64,000 bases of DNA. Source: Agrobacterium cucumeris. Its GTDB lineage: Bacteria; Pseudomonadota; Alphaproteobacteria; Rhizobiales; Rhizobiaceae. This document shows, piece after piece, positions 34,410 through 43,794 of this stretch. Under the pieces are notes generated by a model. That model saw nothing but the letters and a program-made list of their open reading frames with translations, was not told the origin of the DNA and did no database searches. Location: assembly GCF_030036535.1 (NCBI RefSeq), contig NZ_CP080387.1, positions 186,001-250,000 on the forward strand, given 5' to 3'. The position numbers and the translations under genes were made by a program. Positions within the stretch are counted from its first letter, which is position 1. Each line of letters begins with the position of its first letter.

Positions 34410-36677
34410 ATGGATATGAACGAAATCAAGGAAATCTTTTTCCAGGAATGCGAGGAGCAGCTCGCTGAACTGGAATCGGGGCTTCTTAAATTGAATGACG
34501 GCGACCGTGATCCGGAAACCGTCAACGCCGTTTTCCGTGCCGTTCATTCCATCAAGGGCGGGGCCGGTGCCTTCGGTCTGGATGATCTCGTGGCCTTCGC
34601 CCACGTTTTTGAAACGACCCTCGACTGCGTTCGCTCCAACAAGCTGGAGCCCACACAGGATGTTCTGAAAGTCATGTTGCGCTCCGCCGACGTGTTGGCG
34701 GATCTGACCAATGCGGCGAGAGACGGCGGCAGCGTCGATGAAAGCCGCACCCGTGGCCTCGTCAAGGAACTGGAAGCGCTGGCAAACGGCGAAACCGTGC
34801 AGGCCTCTGCGCCGGCGGCAGCACCAGCAGCCATCAAGGCGCCGGCAGCCGCCGCGCCCAAGCCGACGGATGAGAGCGGTTTCCAGCCGGTGCTGTTCTC
34901 CTTCTCGGATTTTGCCGACGACACGACACCGCTGATGGAAGCACCGACCTTCCAGATCACCTTCAAGCCGCATGCATCGCTTTATTCAAAGGGCAATGAG
35001 GCAGCGCTTCTCCTGCGCGATCTCTCGCGTATCGGCGAGATGAGCATCAATTGCGACCTGTCGGAACTGCCCACGCTCGACAAGCTCGATCCTGAAGCAT
35101 CTTATCTCTCCTGGACGGTTTCGATCACCACCGACAAGGGTGAAGAGGGTATCCGCAGCGTCTTCGAATTCGCCGAATGGGATTGCGATCTCGAAATCAC
35201 GCCGGTTATTTCGGATGCCGCTGCGGAAGAGGAAGAACTTCCGATGATCCCGGTTCCGTTCGATCTCTCGGCGCTTGATGGCGGACCGGAAGCGGACACT
35301 GCCGTCGAAGCAGCTATGGTGGAAGAGCCTTTTGTTGCCGCAGCCGTTGAAGCGGCCGTCGCCACGACGCAGATCGCCCAGAGCGTCAATGCCGCCATCG
35401 AAAAGCGTGAGGCGGCGGCAGCGCCCGCCGCAGCGCAGGCGAATGCCAATGCGGCCGCCAATGCAAGCGCCGGCCAGACCATCCGCGTCGATCTCGATCG
35501 CGTCGACCGCCTCATCAACCTCGTTGGCGAACTCGTCATCAATCAGGCGATGCTGTCGCAGAGCGTCATCGAGAACGATGCGAGCGGCACCTCTGCCGTC
35601 AATATGGGTCTGGACGAGCTGCAGCAACTGACGCGCGAAATCCAGGACAGCGTGATGGCTATCCGTGCGCAGCCGGTAAAGCCGGTCTTCCAGCGCATGT
35701 CGCGTATCGTCCGCGAAGTCGCAGACATGATCGGCAAGCAGATCCGCCTCGTCACCGAAGGTGAAAACACCGAAGTCGACAAGACGGTTATCGACAAGCT
35801 GGCCGAGCCCCTGACCCACATGATCCGCAATGCCGTCGACCACGGCATCGAAACGCCGGAAAAACGCGAAGCGGCCGGCAAGAACCCGGAAGGCACCATC
35901 AAGCTTTCGGCAAAGCACCGCTCGGGTCGCATCTTGATCGAGCTGCAGGACGATGGCGCCGGCATCAACCGCGAGCGCGTTCGCCAGAAGGCGATCGACA
36001 ATGATCTCATTGCCGCCGATGCGAACCTGACCGACGAAGAGATCGACAATCTGATCTTCGCGCCGGGCTTCTCCACCGCCGACAAGATTTCCGACATTTC
36101 CGGCCGCGGCGTTGGCATGGATGTGGTCAAGCGTTCCATTCAGGCGCTTGGCGGCCGCATCAGCATCTCCTCGCGCCCCGGTCACGGTTCGACCTTCACC
36201 ATGAGCCTGCCGCTGACGCTCGCCGTCCTCGACGGCATGGTGGTGACGGTGGCCGGTCAGACGCTCGTCGTGCCTTTGACCGCAATCGTCGAAACCCTGC
36301 AGCCGGAAGCGAAGAATATCCACTCCTTCGGTTCCAACCAGCGGCTGATCTCCATCCGCAATTCCTTCTGCCCGCTGGTCGATGTCGGACGCGTTCTGAA
36401 CTTCCGTCCGACCCAGGCCGATCCGGTCGAAGGCGTGGCGCTTCTGGTGGAATCGGAAGGCGGTGGCCAGCGCGCCCTGATGGTCGATGCGATCCAGGGA
36501 CAGCGTCAAGTCGTCATCAAGTCGTTGGAAGCCAACTATACCCATGTTCCGGGCATTGCCGCCGCCACCATTCTCGGTGACGGACGCGTTGCGCTCATTC
36601 TGGATGTCGATGCCATCGTCAGCGCTTCGCGCGGACAGCCCCTGAAGCAGGAAATGTCGCTTGCGGCGACAGGTTGA
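34410..36677 (+). CDS. cheA: Chemotaxis histidine kinase CheA
   Basis: This 755-residue kinase has the P1 phosphotransfer domain (FRAVHSIKGGAGAFGLDDL, His46), a long Ala-rich linker with a P2-like domain (residues about 180-290), the dimer domain (IRVDLDRVDRLINLVGELVIN near 360), the ATP-binding domain with N-box HMIRNAVDHGIETPEKRE, DDGAGINRERV and GRGVGMDVV, and the C-terminal CheW-like P5 domain (NSFCPLVDVGRVLNF). Its linker is Ala-rich and repetitive. No cheW follows it, although sinorhizobial operons have one there. Starts at 34410. Confidence 0.97.
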   Translation: MDMNEIKEIFFQECEEQLAELESGLLKLNDGDRDPETVNAVFRAVHSIKGGAGAFGLDDLVAFAHVFETTLDCVRSNKLEPTQDVLKVMLRSADVLADLTNAARDGGSVDESRTRGLVKELEALANGETVQASAPAAAPAAIKAPAAAAPKPTDESGFQPVLFSFSDFADDTTPLMEAPTFQITFKPHASLYSKGNEAALLLRDLSRIGEMSINCDLSELPTLDKLDPEASYLSWTVSITTDKGEEGIRSVFEFAEWDCDLEITPVISDAAAEEEELPMIPVPFDLSALDGGPEADTAVEAAMVEEPFVAAAVEAAVATTQIAQSVNAAIEKREAAAAPAAAQANANAAANASAGQTIRVDLDRVDRLINLVGELVINQAMLSQSVIENDASGTSAVNMGLDELQQLTREIQDSVMAIRAQPVKPVFQRMSRIVREVADMIGKQIRLVTEGENTEVDKTVIDKLAEPLTHMIRNAVDHGIETPEKREAAGKNPEGTIKLSAKHRSGRILIELQDDGAGINRERVRQKAIDNDLIAADANLTDEEIDNLIFAPGFSTADKISDISGRGVGMDVVKRSIQALGGRISISSRPGHGSTFTMSLPLTLAVLDGMVVTVAGQTLVVPLTAIVETLQPEAKNIHSFGSNQRLISIRNSFCPLVDVGRVLNFRPTQADPVEGVALLVESEGGGQRALMVDAIQGQRQVVIKSLEANYTHVPGIAAATILGDGRVALILDVDAIVSASRGQPLKQEMSLAATG

Positions 36678-36690
36678 AAGCGGATCGTTC

Positions 36691-37599
36691 ATGGCAGCAC
36701 TTAATCTCAGCGACCAGCGCCAGTCTCCGGACGACGTTCTTGCCAGCGGTGAATATCCGCTGACAAGACGCGATCTGTCGGAGATCGCTGCGATGATCTA
36801 TGCGGATGCAGGCATCTATCTCAACGACACCAAGGCGTCGCTGGTCTATTCCCGTCTGTCGAAGCATATCCGCAATCTCGGCCTTTCCGGTTTCCGCGAA
36901 TATTGCACGCTGGTCTCCTCAACCGAGGGCGCGCCGGCACGGCGGGAAATGCTGTCGCATCTGACGACGAATTTCACGCGCTTCTTCCGCGAGAACCACC
37001 ATTTCGAACATCTGCGCGACGAGGTCCTGCCGGGCCTCATCGCAAGGGCCAAGAGCGGCGGGCGTGTCCGCATCTGGTCGGCGGCCTGTTCCGACGGGCA
37101 GGAGCCCTATTCCATCGCGCTTACCGTGCTCGCCATGTTCCCGAATGCGGCGGATTACGATTTCAAGATTCTGGCGACGGACATCGATCCCAAGATTTTG
37201 GCGCAGGCCCGCGCCGGCGTCTATGACGACAACGCGCTCGAAACCGTCTCCCCCGCCATGCGCAAGCAATGGTTCACGGAGGTCGATGCCGGCGGTCGCC
37301 GCAAATTCCGCATCGAAGACAAGGTCAAGCGCCTCATCACCTTCAACGAATTGAACCTGATGACGCAATGGCCCTTCAAAGGCAATTTCGACGTGATCTT
37401 CTGCCGTAACGTCGTCATTTATTTCGACGAGCCGACACAGACGCGCATCTGGTCGCGTTTCGCCGGCCTGCTGCCGGAAGGTGGTCATCTCTATATCGGC
37501 CATTCCGAACGCGTCTCCGGCGATGCCAAGAACCTGTTCGACAATACCGGCATCACTACCTACCGCTTCATTGGTCACGCATCCGGGAGGAAGGCATGA
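36691..37599 (+). CDS. cheR: Chemoreceptor methyltransferase CheR
   Basis: This 302-residue enzyme methylates glutamate residues of chemoreceptors using SAM. The N-terminal helical domain is followed by the class I fold: [18 protein letters not shown] near residue 90, [18 protein letters not shown] near 127 and [13 protein letters not shown] near 232. The ATG at 36691 (MAALNLSD) was chosen over an upstream in-frame start because GATCG precedes it and the longer form would overlap cheA. It lies 13 bases after the cheA stop. Its stop overlaps cheB. Confidence 0.96.
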   Translation: MAALNLSDQRQSPDDVLASGEYPLTRRDLSEIAAMIYADAGIYLNDTKASLVYSRLSKHIRNLGLSGFREYCTLVSSTEGAPARREMLSHLTTNFTRFFRENHHFEHLRDEVLPGLIARAKSGGRVRIWSAACSDGQEPYSIALTVLAMFPNAADYDFKILATDIDPKILAQARAGVYDDNALETVSPAMRKQWFTEVDAGGRRKFRIEDKVKRLITFNELNLMTQWPFKGNFDVIFCRNVVIYFDEPTQTRIWSRFAGLLPEGGHLYIGHSERVSGDAKNLFDNTGITTYRFIGHASGRKA

Positions 37600-38651
37600 G
37601 CGCACTCGCACGGGTACTCGTCGTCGATGATAGTCCAACGATGCGCGGCCTGATTTCGGCTGTCCTCAAGGCAGATCCGGAAGTCGAGGTGGTCGGGCAG
37701 GCCGGCAACGCCATGGAAGCACGCGCCGCCATCAAGCAGCTCAACCCCGATGTCGTGACGCTCGATATCGAGATGCCGGAAATGAACGGCCTCGAATTTC
37801 TCGAAAAGATCATGCGCCTGCGGCCCATGCCGGTGATCATGGTCTCGTCGCTGACCCATCGCGGCGCGGACGCTTCGCTTGCGGCACTCGAAATCGGTGC
37901 CTTCGATTGCGTCGGCAAGCCGGCTCCGGGCGATGCGCGTCCCTTTGGCGATCTTGCCGACAAGGTGAAGGCCGCTGCCCGCTCCCAACACGCCGCCTAT
38001 CGCACGGCTCGTCCGGAAAGCGCCGCGGCTGTGCAGCCTACGCCGGTCAGCGATTATCGCGCGGGCCGCAAAGTCGTGGCCATCGGTTCGTCCACGGGTG
38101 GTGTCGAGGCGCTGATCGCCGTGCTGCAGAAATTTCCGGCCAATTGCCCGCCGACCGTCATCACCCAGCACATGCCGCCGACCTTCACCCGGAGCTTCGC
38201 CGAACGGCTGAACCGGATTTGCGCGCCCGTCGTGGAAGAAGCCACCGATGGCGCACGCCTGCAGACCGGCAAGATCTATCTTGCGCCGGGCGGTGAACGC
38301 CACCTGCAGATCGCCAACCGGGCAGCACCCTGCTGCCGGCTTATCGAGCGCGATCCGGTGAACGGTCATCGTCCCTCCGTCGATGTGCTGTTTGATTCGG
38401 TGGCAGAGCTTGCCGGTCGCAATGCCGTCGGCGTCATTCTCACCGGCATGGGCCGCGATGGCGCGGCCGGACTGCTGAAAATGCGCCATGCCGGTGCGCG
38501 CACCGTCGGCCAGAATGAAAAAACATGTGTCGTCTACGGCATGCCCCGCGTGGCCTATGAGCTCGGTGCCGTCGAACAGCAATTGCCGCTGGCCTCCATC
38601 GGCGAAGAAATCCTGAAACTAACCACTGCCCGCAAAGAAGGTGCTGACTAA
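37596..38651 (+). CDS. cheB: Chemoreceptor methylesterase CheB
   Basis: The 351-residue protein combines a receiver domain (Asp57 in [14 protein letters not shown]) with a methylesterase domain. The catalytic triad positions are seen in [12 protein letters not shown] (Ser), [13 protein letters not shown] (His) and [10 protein letters not shown] (Asp). It removes methyl groups from receptors to allow adaptation and may also deamidate glutamines. It overlaps cheR by 4 bases and cheY2 by one. Confidence 0.96.
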   Translation: MSALARVLVVDDSPTMRGLISAVLKADPEVEVVGQAGNAMEARAAIKQLNPDVVTLDIEMPEMNGLEFLEKIMRLRPMPVIMVSSLTHRGADASLAALEIGAFDCVGKPAPGDARPFGDLADKVKAAARSQHAAYRTARPESAAAVQPTPVSDYRAGRKVVAIGSSTGGVEALIAVLQKFPANCPPTVITQHMPPTFTRSFAERLNRICAPVVEEATDGARLQTGKIYLAPGGERHLQIANRAAPCCRLIERDPVNGHRPSVDVLFDSVAELAGRNAVGVILTGMGRDGAAGLLKMRHAGARTVGQNEKTCVVYGMPRVAYELGAVEQQLPLASIGEEILKLTTARKEGAD

Positions 38652-39040
38652 TGTCTCTCGCAGAAAAGATCAAAGTTCTGATCGTTGACGATCAGGTGAC
38701 CAGCCGGTTGCTCCTCAGCGATGCGCTGACACAGCTGGGCTTCAAGCAGATCACTGCCGCCGGCGATGGCGAGCAGGGATTGAAGATCATGGAGCAGCAG
38801 CCCCATCATCTCGTCATCTCCGACTTCAACATGCCGAAGATGGACGGTCTTGGTTTCCTGCACGCCGTGCGGGCCAACCCGACCCTTAAAAAGGCGGCCT
38901 TCATCATCCTTACCGCGCAGGGCGACCGCGCGCTGGTGCAGAAGGCGGCGCAGCTCGGCGCGAACAACGTGCTGGCCAAGCCTTTCACCATCGACAAGAT
39001 GCGCGCAGCCATCGAGGCGGTTTTCGGATCGCTGAAATGA
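38651..39040 (+). CDS. cheY2: Chemotaxis response regulator CheY2
   Basis: This 129-residue receiver has Asp58 in [13 protein letters not shown] as the likely phosphoacceptor and [11 protein letters not shown] with the conserved Lys. Its position after cheB and its difference from cheY1 fit the motor-binding CheY2 of rhizobia, which slows flagellar rotation. It overlaps both cheB and cheD. Confidence 0.94.
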   Translation: MSLAEKIKVLIVDDQVTSRLLLSDALTQLGFKQITAAGDGEQGLKIMEQQPHHLVISDFNMPKMDGLGFLHAVRANPTLKKAAFIILTAQGDRALVQKAAQLGANNVLAKPFTIDKMRAAIEAVFGSLK

Positions 39041-39582
39041 TTGAAGCTGCGGCCAAGCGCGTACATATCATTCAGGGCGAGTATAAGGTTGTCAACGATC
39101 CCGACGTGGTCATGACGACGATACTCGGTTCGTGCGTGGCCGCCTGTCTGAGAGATCCCGTTGCCGGCATTGGAGGAATGAACCACTTCCTGTTGCCGGG
39201 AACGGGCAATGTGACCGGCGGAGATGCAACGCGTTACGGCGTGCATCTCATGGAACTTCTGATCAACGGCCTTCTGAAGAAGGGCGCCCGCCGCGACCGG
39301 CTGGAGGCCAAGGTTTTCGGCGGCGCGAAGACAATCGCCAGCTTCTCGAATGTCGGTGAGCAGAATGCCATCTTCGCCATGCAGTTTCTGAAGGATGAAG
39401 GCATTCCGGTCATAAGCTCCTCCACGGGCGGAGAGCATGGCCGCAAGATCGAGTTCTGGCCGGTCTCGGGTCGCGCGCGTCAGCATCCGCTCAGCGGCGC
39501 GGAAACCCAGAAGACGGTCGCCATGGAAACGCGTCCGGTGCCGGCACCCAAGCCCGTCGCCAACGACATCGAATTTTTCTAG
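39037..39582 (+). CDS. cheD: Chemoreceptor glutamine deamidase CheD
   Basis: This 181-residue protein has the conserved active-site region [15 protein letters not shown] near residue 28-42, with the catalytic-type Cys, and [12 protein letters not shown] near 46 with the His. The function is deamidation of glutamines in chemoreceptors. It ends with a Pro-rich tail ([11 protein letters not shown]). The ATG overlaps the cheY2 stop. Confidence 0.95.
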   Translation: MIEAAAKRVHIIQGEYKVVNDPDVVMTTILGSCVAACLRDPVAGIGGMNHFLLPGTGNVTGGDATRYGVHLMELLINGLLKKGARRDRLEAKVFGGAKTIASFSNVGEQNAIFAMQFLKDEGIPVISSSTGGEHGRKIEFWPVSGRARQHPLSGAETQKTVAMETRPVPAPKPVANDIEFF

Positions 39583-39596
39583 TCACGGAGTTTCCA

Positions 39597-39980
39597 ATGC
39601 AGATTGCAGACCACGCCGGCACCGCTCCGTTCGAAGAAGCACTGCCGGATGTTCTCATGCGCGTGGTGTCGGAGTTGCACGATGTCGCCTATCTCATAGA
39701 GCGCATCGAACCACAGTTGCTGGAAGTGACCAGTGGTCAATTGTCGGGCGATGGCATCAAGCTGCTGCAGGGCATTGATCTCGCCGTTCAGAAGACCCGC
39801 GGTCTTGCCGAATTCATCGACACCATCACCGGTTCCATTCCCGGTGAATGGATCGTGGATGTCTCGACGGCGCTCAGCCTCGTCAAGCTTGCCGAAATGC
39901 AGAAGGCGCTGGGCGCGGCCTTCCGCCACGGCCATTCCCAGCCGCTGGACAAGGCGTCCGGCGACTTCGACCTGTTCTAG
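39597..39980 (+). CDS. cheT: CheT, conserved chemotaxis operon protein
   Basis: This 127-residue helical protein is the last gene of the che operon, 14 bases after cheD. It matches the orf10/CheT position of the sinorhizobial che operon, where it is reported to affect chemotaxis without a clear enzymatic role. No domain is visible other than three or four helices (LMRVVSELHDVAYLIERIEPQ, VQKTRGLAEFIDTI and LVKLAEMQKALGAAFRH). The call rests on context. Confidence 0.75.
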   Translation: MQIADHAGTAPFEEALPDVLMRVVSELHDVAYLIERIEPQLLEVTSGQLSGDGIKLLQGIDLAVQKTRGLAEFIDTITGSIPGEWIVDVSTALSLVKLAEMQKALGAAFRHGHSQPLDKASGDFDLF

Positions 39981-40109
39981 ACCATATTCCAGCCGACGTT
40001 CCTTTCCTCGCTGAATGCGGAGAAAGGCAACGCTCGCGCAAGCTTCGCACCCTATTGTCATTACGGGGCCAAAAGGTCTCGGATTCTATGAATGACGGTG
40101 CGGAACAGA

Positions 40110-41792
40110 ATGAATCTGTTAAATCAAATCCCTCAGGTCCTGAAGAATATCGCGGCGCTGGGTCAGACACGGCTGCTGATGCTGGGCGGCGTGGGCGTTT
40201 TGTCCATGGCCGTTATCCTTGCAGCAGCCCTCTACGTGAACCGTCCCGCTTACGAGACCCTTTATGTAGGGCTTGAAAAAAGCGACCTCAACAAGATCAG
40301 CATTGCGCTTGCCGAATCGGGGCTGGACTTTCAGGTCGGAACCGACGGTTCGAGCCTTCAGGTTCCCGTTGGACTGACCAGTAAGGCAAGGCTGCTTCTG
40401 GCCGAGCGCGGTCTGCCTGATAGCGCCAATGCCGGTTACGAGCTTTTCGACAATGTCGGTTCTCTCGGCCTGACCTCCTTCATGCAGGAAGTGACGCGCG
40501 TTCGCGCCCTCGAGGGTGAGATCAGCCGCTCCATCCAGCAGATCGACGGGATTGCCGCCGCACGCGTCCATATCGTCATGCCTGACGTCGGCAATTTCCG
40601 CCGTGGCGAACAGAAGCCCACCGCATCGGTCATGATCCGCGCCAGCGCCACCGCAGGTCGCAAGGCGTCCGCCTCCATCCGTCACCTCGTCGCCTCGGCC
40701 GTTCCCGGCCTCGAAGTCGATGACGTGACCCTGCTCGATTCCACCGGCCAGCTTCTGGCTTCTGGCGACGATGTCACCAACGCCGCCATGAACCGCTCGC
40801 TGACACTGGCGCAGAATGTCCAGCAGGAAATCACCACCAATATCGACAAGGCGCTGGCGCCTTTCCTCGGCATGGACAATTTCCGCTCAAGCGTGACCGC
40901 GCAGCTGAACACCGACAGTCGCCAGATCCAGGAGACCGTGTATGATCCGGAATCGCGCGTCGAACGCTCTGTCCGCACGGTAAAGGAAGACCAGAAGTCC
41001 CAGGAAACGCAGCCGGATACCGCAGCGACCGTGGAACAGAACGTGCCGCAGGCAGCCCCGCAGGGTGGCGGCGGTGGCCCGCAGTCCTCCGACCAGTCGG
41101 CCAAGAAGGAAGAGCAGACCAATTACGAGATCAACTCGAAAACGGTCGCTACCGTCAAGAACGGCTACACTGTCGAGAAGATTTCGGTCGCCGTGGTCGT
41201 CAACAAGGGTCGCATTGCCAAGATGGTCGGCGAACCCGTCGATCAGGCCAAGATCGACGCCTATCTTGCCGAAATGCAGAAGATCGTGACGTCGGCGGCG
41301 GGCATCTCTTCCGATCGCGGTGATATCGTCACGCTGACGGCAATGGACTTCCTCGAAACGCAATTGCTCGACGAGGCCGCCAGCGGTCCGGGCGTCATGG
41401 AAGTGTTGAGCCGCAATTCGGCTGGCATCATCAACTCGCTCGCCTTCGTCGCTGTCGCCTTCCTCGTCATCTGGCTTGGTGTGCGTCCCCTGGTCCGCAC
41501 GGTGGCCGGCAATGGTGCGGCCGCGGGTCAGCTCAGCCAGGAGACCGCCGGTCTCGAACTGCCGGATTTCTCTCCCGGCATGGATGCAGGTGCTGGTGGT
41601 CTCATGGAAGGTTTCGGAGCGGATTTCGGCTTCGACAGCACCGACGATCTTCTGGCAGGTGGCGACAGCGAAGGCACCTTCAACCGCCGGGTTCGCGAAG
41701 GGCCGGAACGCAGGCTCTCCCGCATGGTGGAAATCAGCGAGGAAAGAGCAGCCAAGATCCTGCGCAAATGGGCAGTGGAAAAGGCAGCGTGA
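40110..41792 (+). CDS. fliF: Flagellar M-ring protein FliF
   Basis: This 560-residue protein forms the MS ring of the flagellar base in the inner membrane. An N-terminal helix at residues about 22-43 (LLMLGGVGVLSMAVILAAALYV) precedes the ring domains, with VNRPAYETLYVGLEKSDLN near 44. A second helix lies near 445 (IINSLAFVAVAFLVIWLGV), and the C-terminal tail (LSRMVEISEERAAKILRKWA) should bind FliG. The start at MNLLNQ (40110) is preferred by family length; an in-frame ATG at 40092 is the alternative. It lies 129 bases after cheT, and a strong terminator follows. Confidence 0.95.
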   Translation: MNLLNQIPQVLKNIAALGQTRLLMLGGVGVLSMAVILAAALYVNRPAYETLYVGLEKSDLNKISIALAESGLDFQVGTDGSSLQVPVGLTSKARLLLAERGLPDSANAGYELFDNVGSLGLTSFMQEVTRVRALEGEISRSIQQIDGIAAARVHIVMPDVGNFRRGEQKPTASVMIRASATAGRKASASIRHLVASAVPGLEVDDVTLLDSTGQLLASGDDVTNAAMNRSLTLAQNVQQEITTNIDKALAPFLGMDNFRSSVTAQLNTDSRQIQETVYDPESRVERSVRTVKEDQKSQETQPDTAATVEQNVPQAAPQGGGGGPQSSDQSAKKEEQTNYEINSKTVATVKNGYTVEKISVAVVVNKGRIAKMVGEPVDQAKIDAYLAEMQKIVTSAAGISSDRGDIVTLTAMDFLETQLLDEAASGPGVMEVLSRNSAGIINSLAFVAVAFLVIWLGVRPLVRTVAGNGAAAGQLSQETAGLELPDFSPGMDAGAGGLMEGFGADFGFDSTDDLLAGGDSEGTFNRRVREGPERRLSRMVEISEERAAKILRKWAVEKAA

Positions 41793-41797
41793 TTTTG

Positions 41798-41825
41798 AAA
41801 AGGCCGGTTTTACCCCGGCCTTTTT
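41798..41825 (+). terminator. Intrinsic terminator after fliF
   Basis: AAAAGGCCGG (41798-41807) pairs with CCGGCCTTTT (41815-41824) around a 7-base loop, and the T-run continues. It separates fliF from visN. Confidence 0.88.
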
Positions 41826-42105
41826 CGCATTTTCGGGCTTTTTACTATCCTTGGTCGTCGGGCCGTGGCATTCTCGTTTCAGGACAGTGTTTACAAAAAA
41901 TTCATCAACGATACAGTTTGCTGGGAATAGGCTGAGAATGCCGTTTATGAATTGGCCAGCTTTTCAGTATGTTTTTTTAGCAATAGACGAATGAGGAAAT
42001 ACGTGGAAAGGCTGTTGTCAGGTAATGGCAAATTCCGGTCGGTTCCATAAAATGAAGTGATTCGGTCTCCGGGGGCGTGCCATTCCATTTTGGTAAGCTT
42101 CTTGA

Positions 42106-42120
42106 ATGGAATGATTCCAT
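42106..42120. promoter_or_regulatory. Palindrome ATGGAAT-G-ATTCCAT before visN
   Basis: A perfect 7-bp inverted repeat with one central base lies just upstream of the visN ATG at 42125. Another ATTCCAT copy lies at 42082-42088. The arrangement looks like an operator that could serve autoregulation of visN. Confidence 0.4.
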
Positions 42121-42124
42121 CCCG

Positions 42125-42895
42125 ATGTATAATCTCCCGCTGGGAGCAAGAGGGCGTAGGCGATTGAAAGTCGATGTTGATATCCGCAGGCTGTCTGCCA
42201 AGCCTATGGAGGGCATGGGTAAGCCCTTGCCGCGCGATCAGCTTGCCAAGAACGTCGCAGCCACGGCCGCTGCCGGCAACGTTGCAGGCGCACTGGATTT
42301 GCTCGTAACCTACGCTGGCGCCTCGCATTATCTGCTGGCGCGGGATGATCTTCTCGAAGAAACCGGTCTGAAATTCATCGTCACATCCGACTGGCCTTTC
42401 GATCTGGTGCGCAGGCTCGGCATTGAGCTGACGAACAGCCAGAACAGATCGAGCGAAATGGAAAAATGCCTTTCGCTTCTGCGGCCGCGATTATTGTTTC
42501 TTCCCGACGATGTTTCTGTTCCCTACGGTATCGACCGGCAATATTCCGCACTGTCTTTCTGCGTGGGCCGCATCCGCCTTTCCCTTCTTCTGCTGTTTCC
42601 CGAACATGCTGTTCCTTCACCGGAGCGTCTGCGAGAAATCGCGCTGTTGACGGGTTATTGCGTAAGCTTCGGCATCGCCAGCGAAGCAAAGGCCGTGCGT
42701 GATATCGATCTTACCGAGCGCGAGCTCGAATGCCTGTTCTGGATTGCCGAAGGCAAGACAAGCGACGAAATTGCGATGATCCTTGGCATTTCGCGCAATA
42801 CGATCAATAATTACATTACAAGCGTGATGCGTAAAACCGCGACGAAAACCCGCTCGGAGGCAATTGCCTACGCCGTGCGCAACAACCTCGTATAA
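42125..42895 (+). CDS. visN: LuxR-type motility master regulator VisN
   Basis: This protein of about 256 residues has an N-terminal ligand-binding-like domain and a C-terminal LuxR helix-turn-helix (DIDLTERELECLFWIAEGKTSDEIA and ILGISRNTINNYITSVMRKT). In rhizobia, VisN and VisR act as a pair at the top of the flagellar hierarchy and activate rem. The start is uncertain: ATG at 42125 is used, while ATG at 42206 (229 residues) would match the Sinorhizobium length better. The stop overlaps the visR ATG, so the two are coupled. Confidence 0.92.
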   Translation: MYNLPLGARGRRRLKVDVDIRRLSAKPMEGMGKPLPRDQLAKNVAATAAAGNVAGALDLLVTYAGASHYLLARDDLLEETGLKFIVTSDWPFDLVRRLGIELTNSQNRSSEMEKCLSLLRPRLLFLPDDVSVPYGIDRQYSALSFCVGRIRLSLLLLFPEHAVPSPERLREIALLTGYCVSFGIASEAKAVRDIDLTERELECLFWIAEGKTSDEIAMILGISRNTINNYITSVMRKTATKTRSEAIAYAVRNNLV

Positions 42896-43650
42896 TGGTC
42901 GGACGGATGGTACAGACGAAAGACAATGAGGGTACAGGTCAGACGGGCATGTTTTACCGCAGCCCTGTCGCAACGAGCCGGTCGGATCTGTTTCCGAAGC
43001 TCGTCGCCATGCAGAAGCTGGTCGGCGCACGAAATTTCGTGGTGACGAAGGCTGCCGCTTCCGGTTTTCCCAACAAGAAGAAGCTGACCTGCGAGCTGGA
43101 AAACTGGGGCATGAATGCCGCAGAACAGAGCACGCAGTTCATACGCGCCGTTGGCGATATTCTTCTCGACCATATCGAGACGTCGCTGTTGCCGGTTATC
43201 TGGCGCAACAAGAATGCCGGCGGCTTTGCCGATCTTCCCGATGTTCCGGCGTTGCTACGCCGGATTGAAAACGACACGTTGCCCTATGCCGGGCTGGCCA
43301 TGCCGGTGCGGCTCGGCACCATCGGCAATGGCTACATCGTTTTCTGCGGCACCAATCTCGTCCTCGACAACGAGGTCGTCATCGAGCAGCACATCAAATG
43401 CTGCGAGATCATGGTGGACATGCTGGCGCTCGACGAGCGCAAGGCGGCTCCCTCGGAAGCACTGAGCGAGAGGGAAATCGCCTGCTTGCAACTGGCGGGT
43501 GACGGCCGGATCAGTGAAGAGATCGCGGTCAAGCTGGGGCTTTCCGTGCACACGGTTAATGCATATCTCGGTTCTGCGACGATCAAGCTTGATTCCGTCA
43601 ACCGTATTCAGGCGATCGCCAAGGCCATCCGGCTCGGCTATATCCATTGA
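42895..43650 (+). CDS. visR: LuxR-type motility master regulator VisR
   Basis: This 251-residue protein has a C-terminal LuxR helix-turn-helix (ALSEREIACLQLAGDGRISEE, then KLGLSVHTVNAYLGSATIKL). The N-terminal 180 residues look like an autoinducer-binding-type domain. It overlaps visN by one base, which fits their role as a heterodimer that turns on flagellar and chemotaxis genes in Sinorhizobium and Agrobacterium. Confidence 0.93.
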   Translation: MVGRMVQTKDNEGTGQTGMFYRSPVATSRSDLFPKLVAMQKLVGARNFVVTKAAASGFPNKKKLTCELENWGMNAAEQSTQFIRAVGDILLDHIETSLLPVIWRNKNAGGFADLPDVPALLRRIENDTLPYAGLAMPVRLGTIGNGYIVFCGTNLVLDNEVVIEQHIKCCEIMVDMLALDERKAAPSEALSEREIACLQLAGDGRISEEIAVKLGLSVHTVNAYLGSATIKLDSVNRIQAIAKAIRLGYIH

Positions 43651-43718
43651 TCGCGGACGGAGCTTTCCCGTCCCGTTAAGCCAGGCTGGCTCAGCCCTTG
43701 CAATTGCACCCCTAAAAG

Positions 43719-43745
43719 GTGCCATCGGCACTTCGCTCTTTTTTA
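43719..43745 (+). terminator. Possible terminator after visR
   Basis: GTGCC (43719-43723) and GGCAC (43727-43731) form a 5-bp stem with a three-base loop, followed six bases later by a run of T. The short stem makes this weak. It lies in the gap before the chemoreceptor gene. Confidence 0.35.
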
Positions 43746-43794
43746 ACAGTTGCCAACTAGAACTTTTATAAGTTTGGCTTTGGGGAACTGTTTC

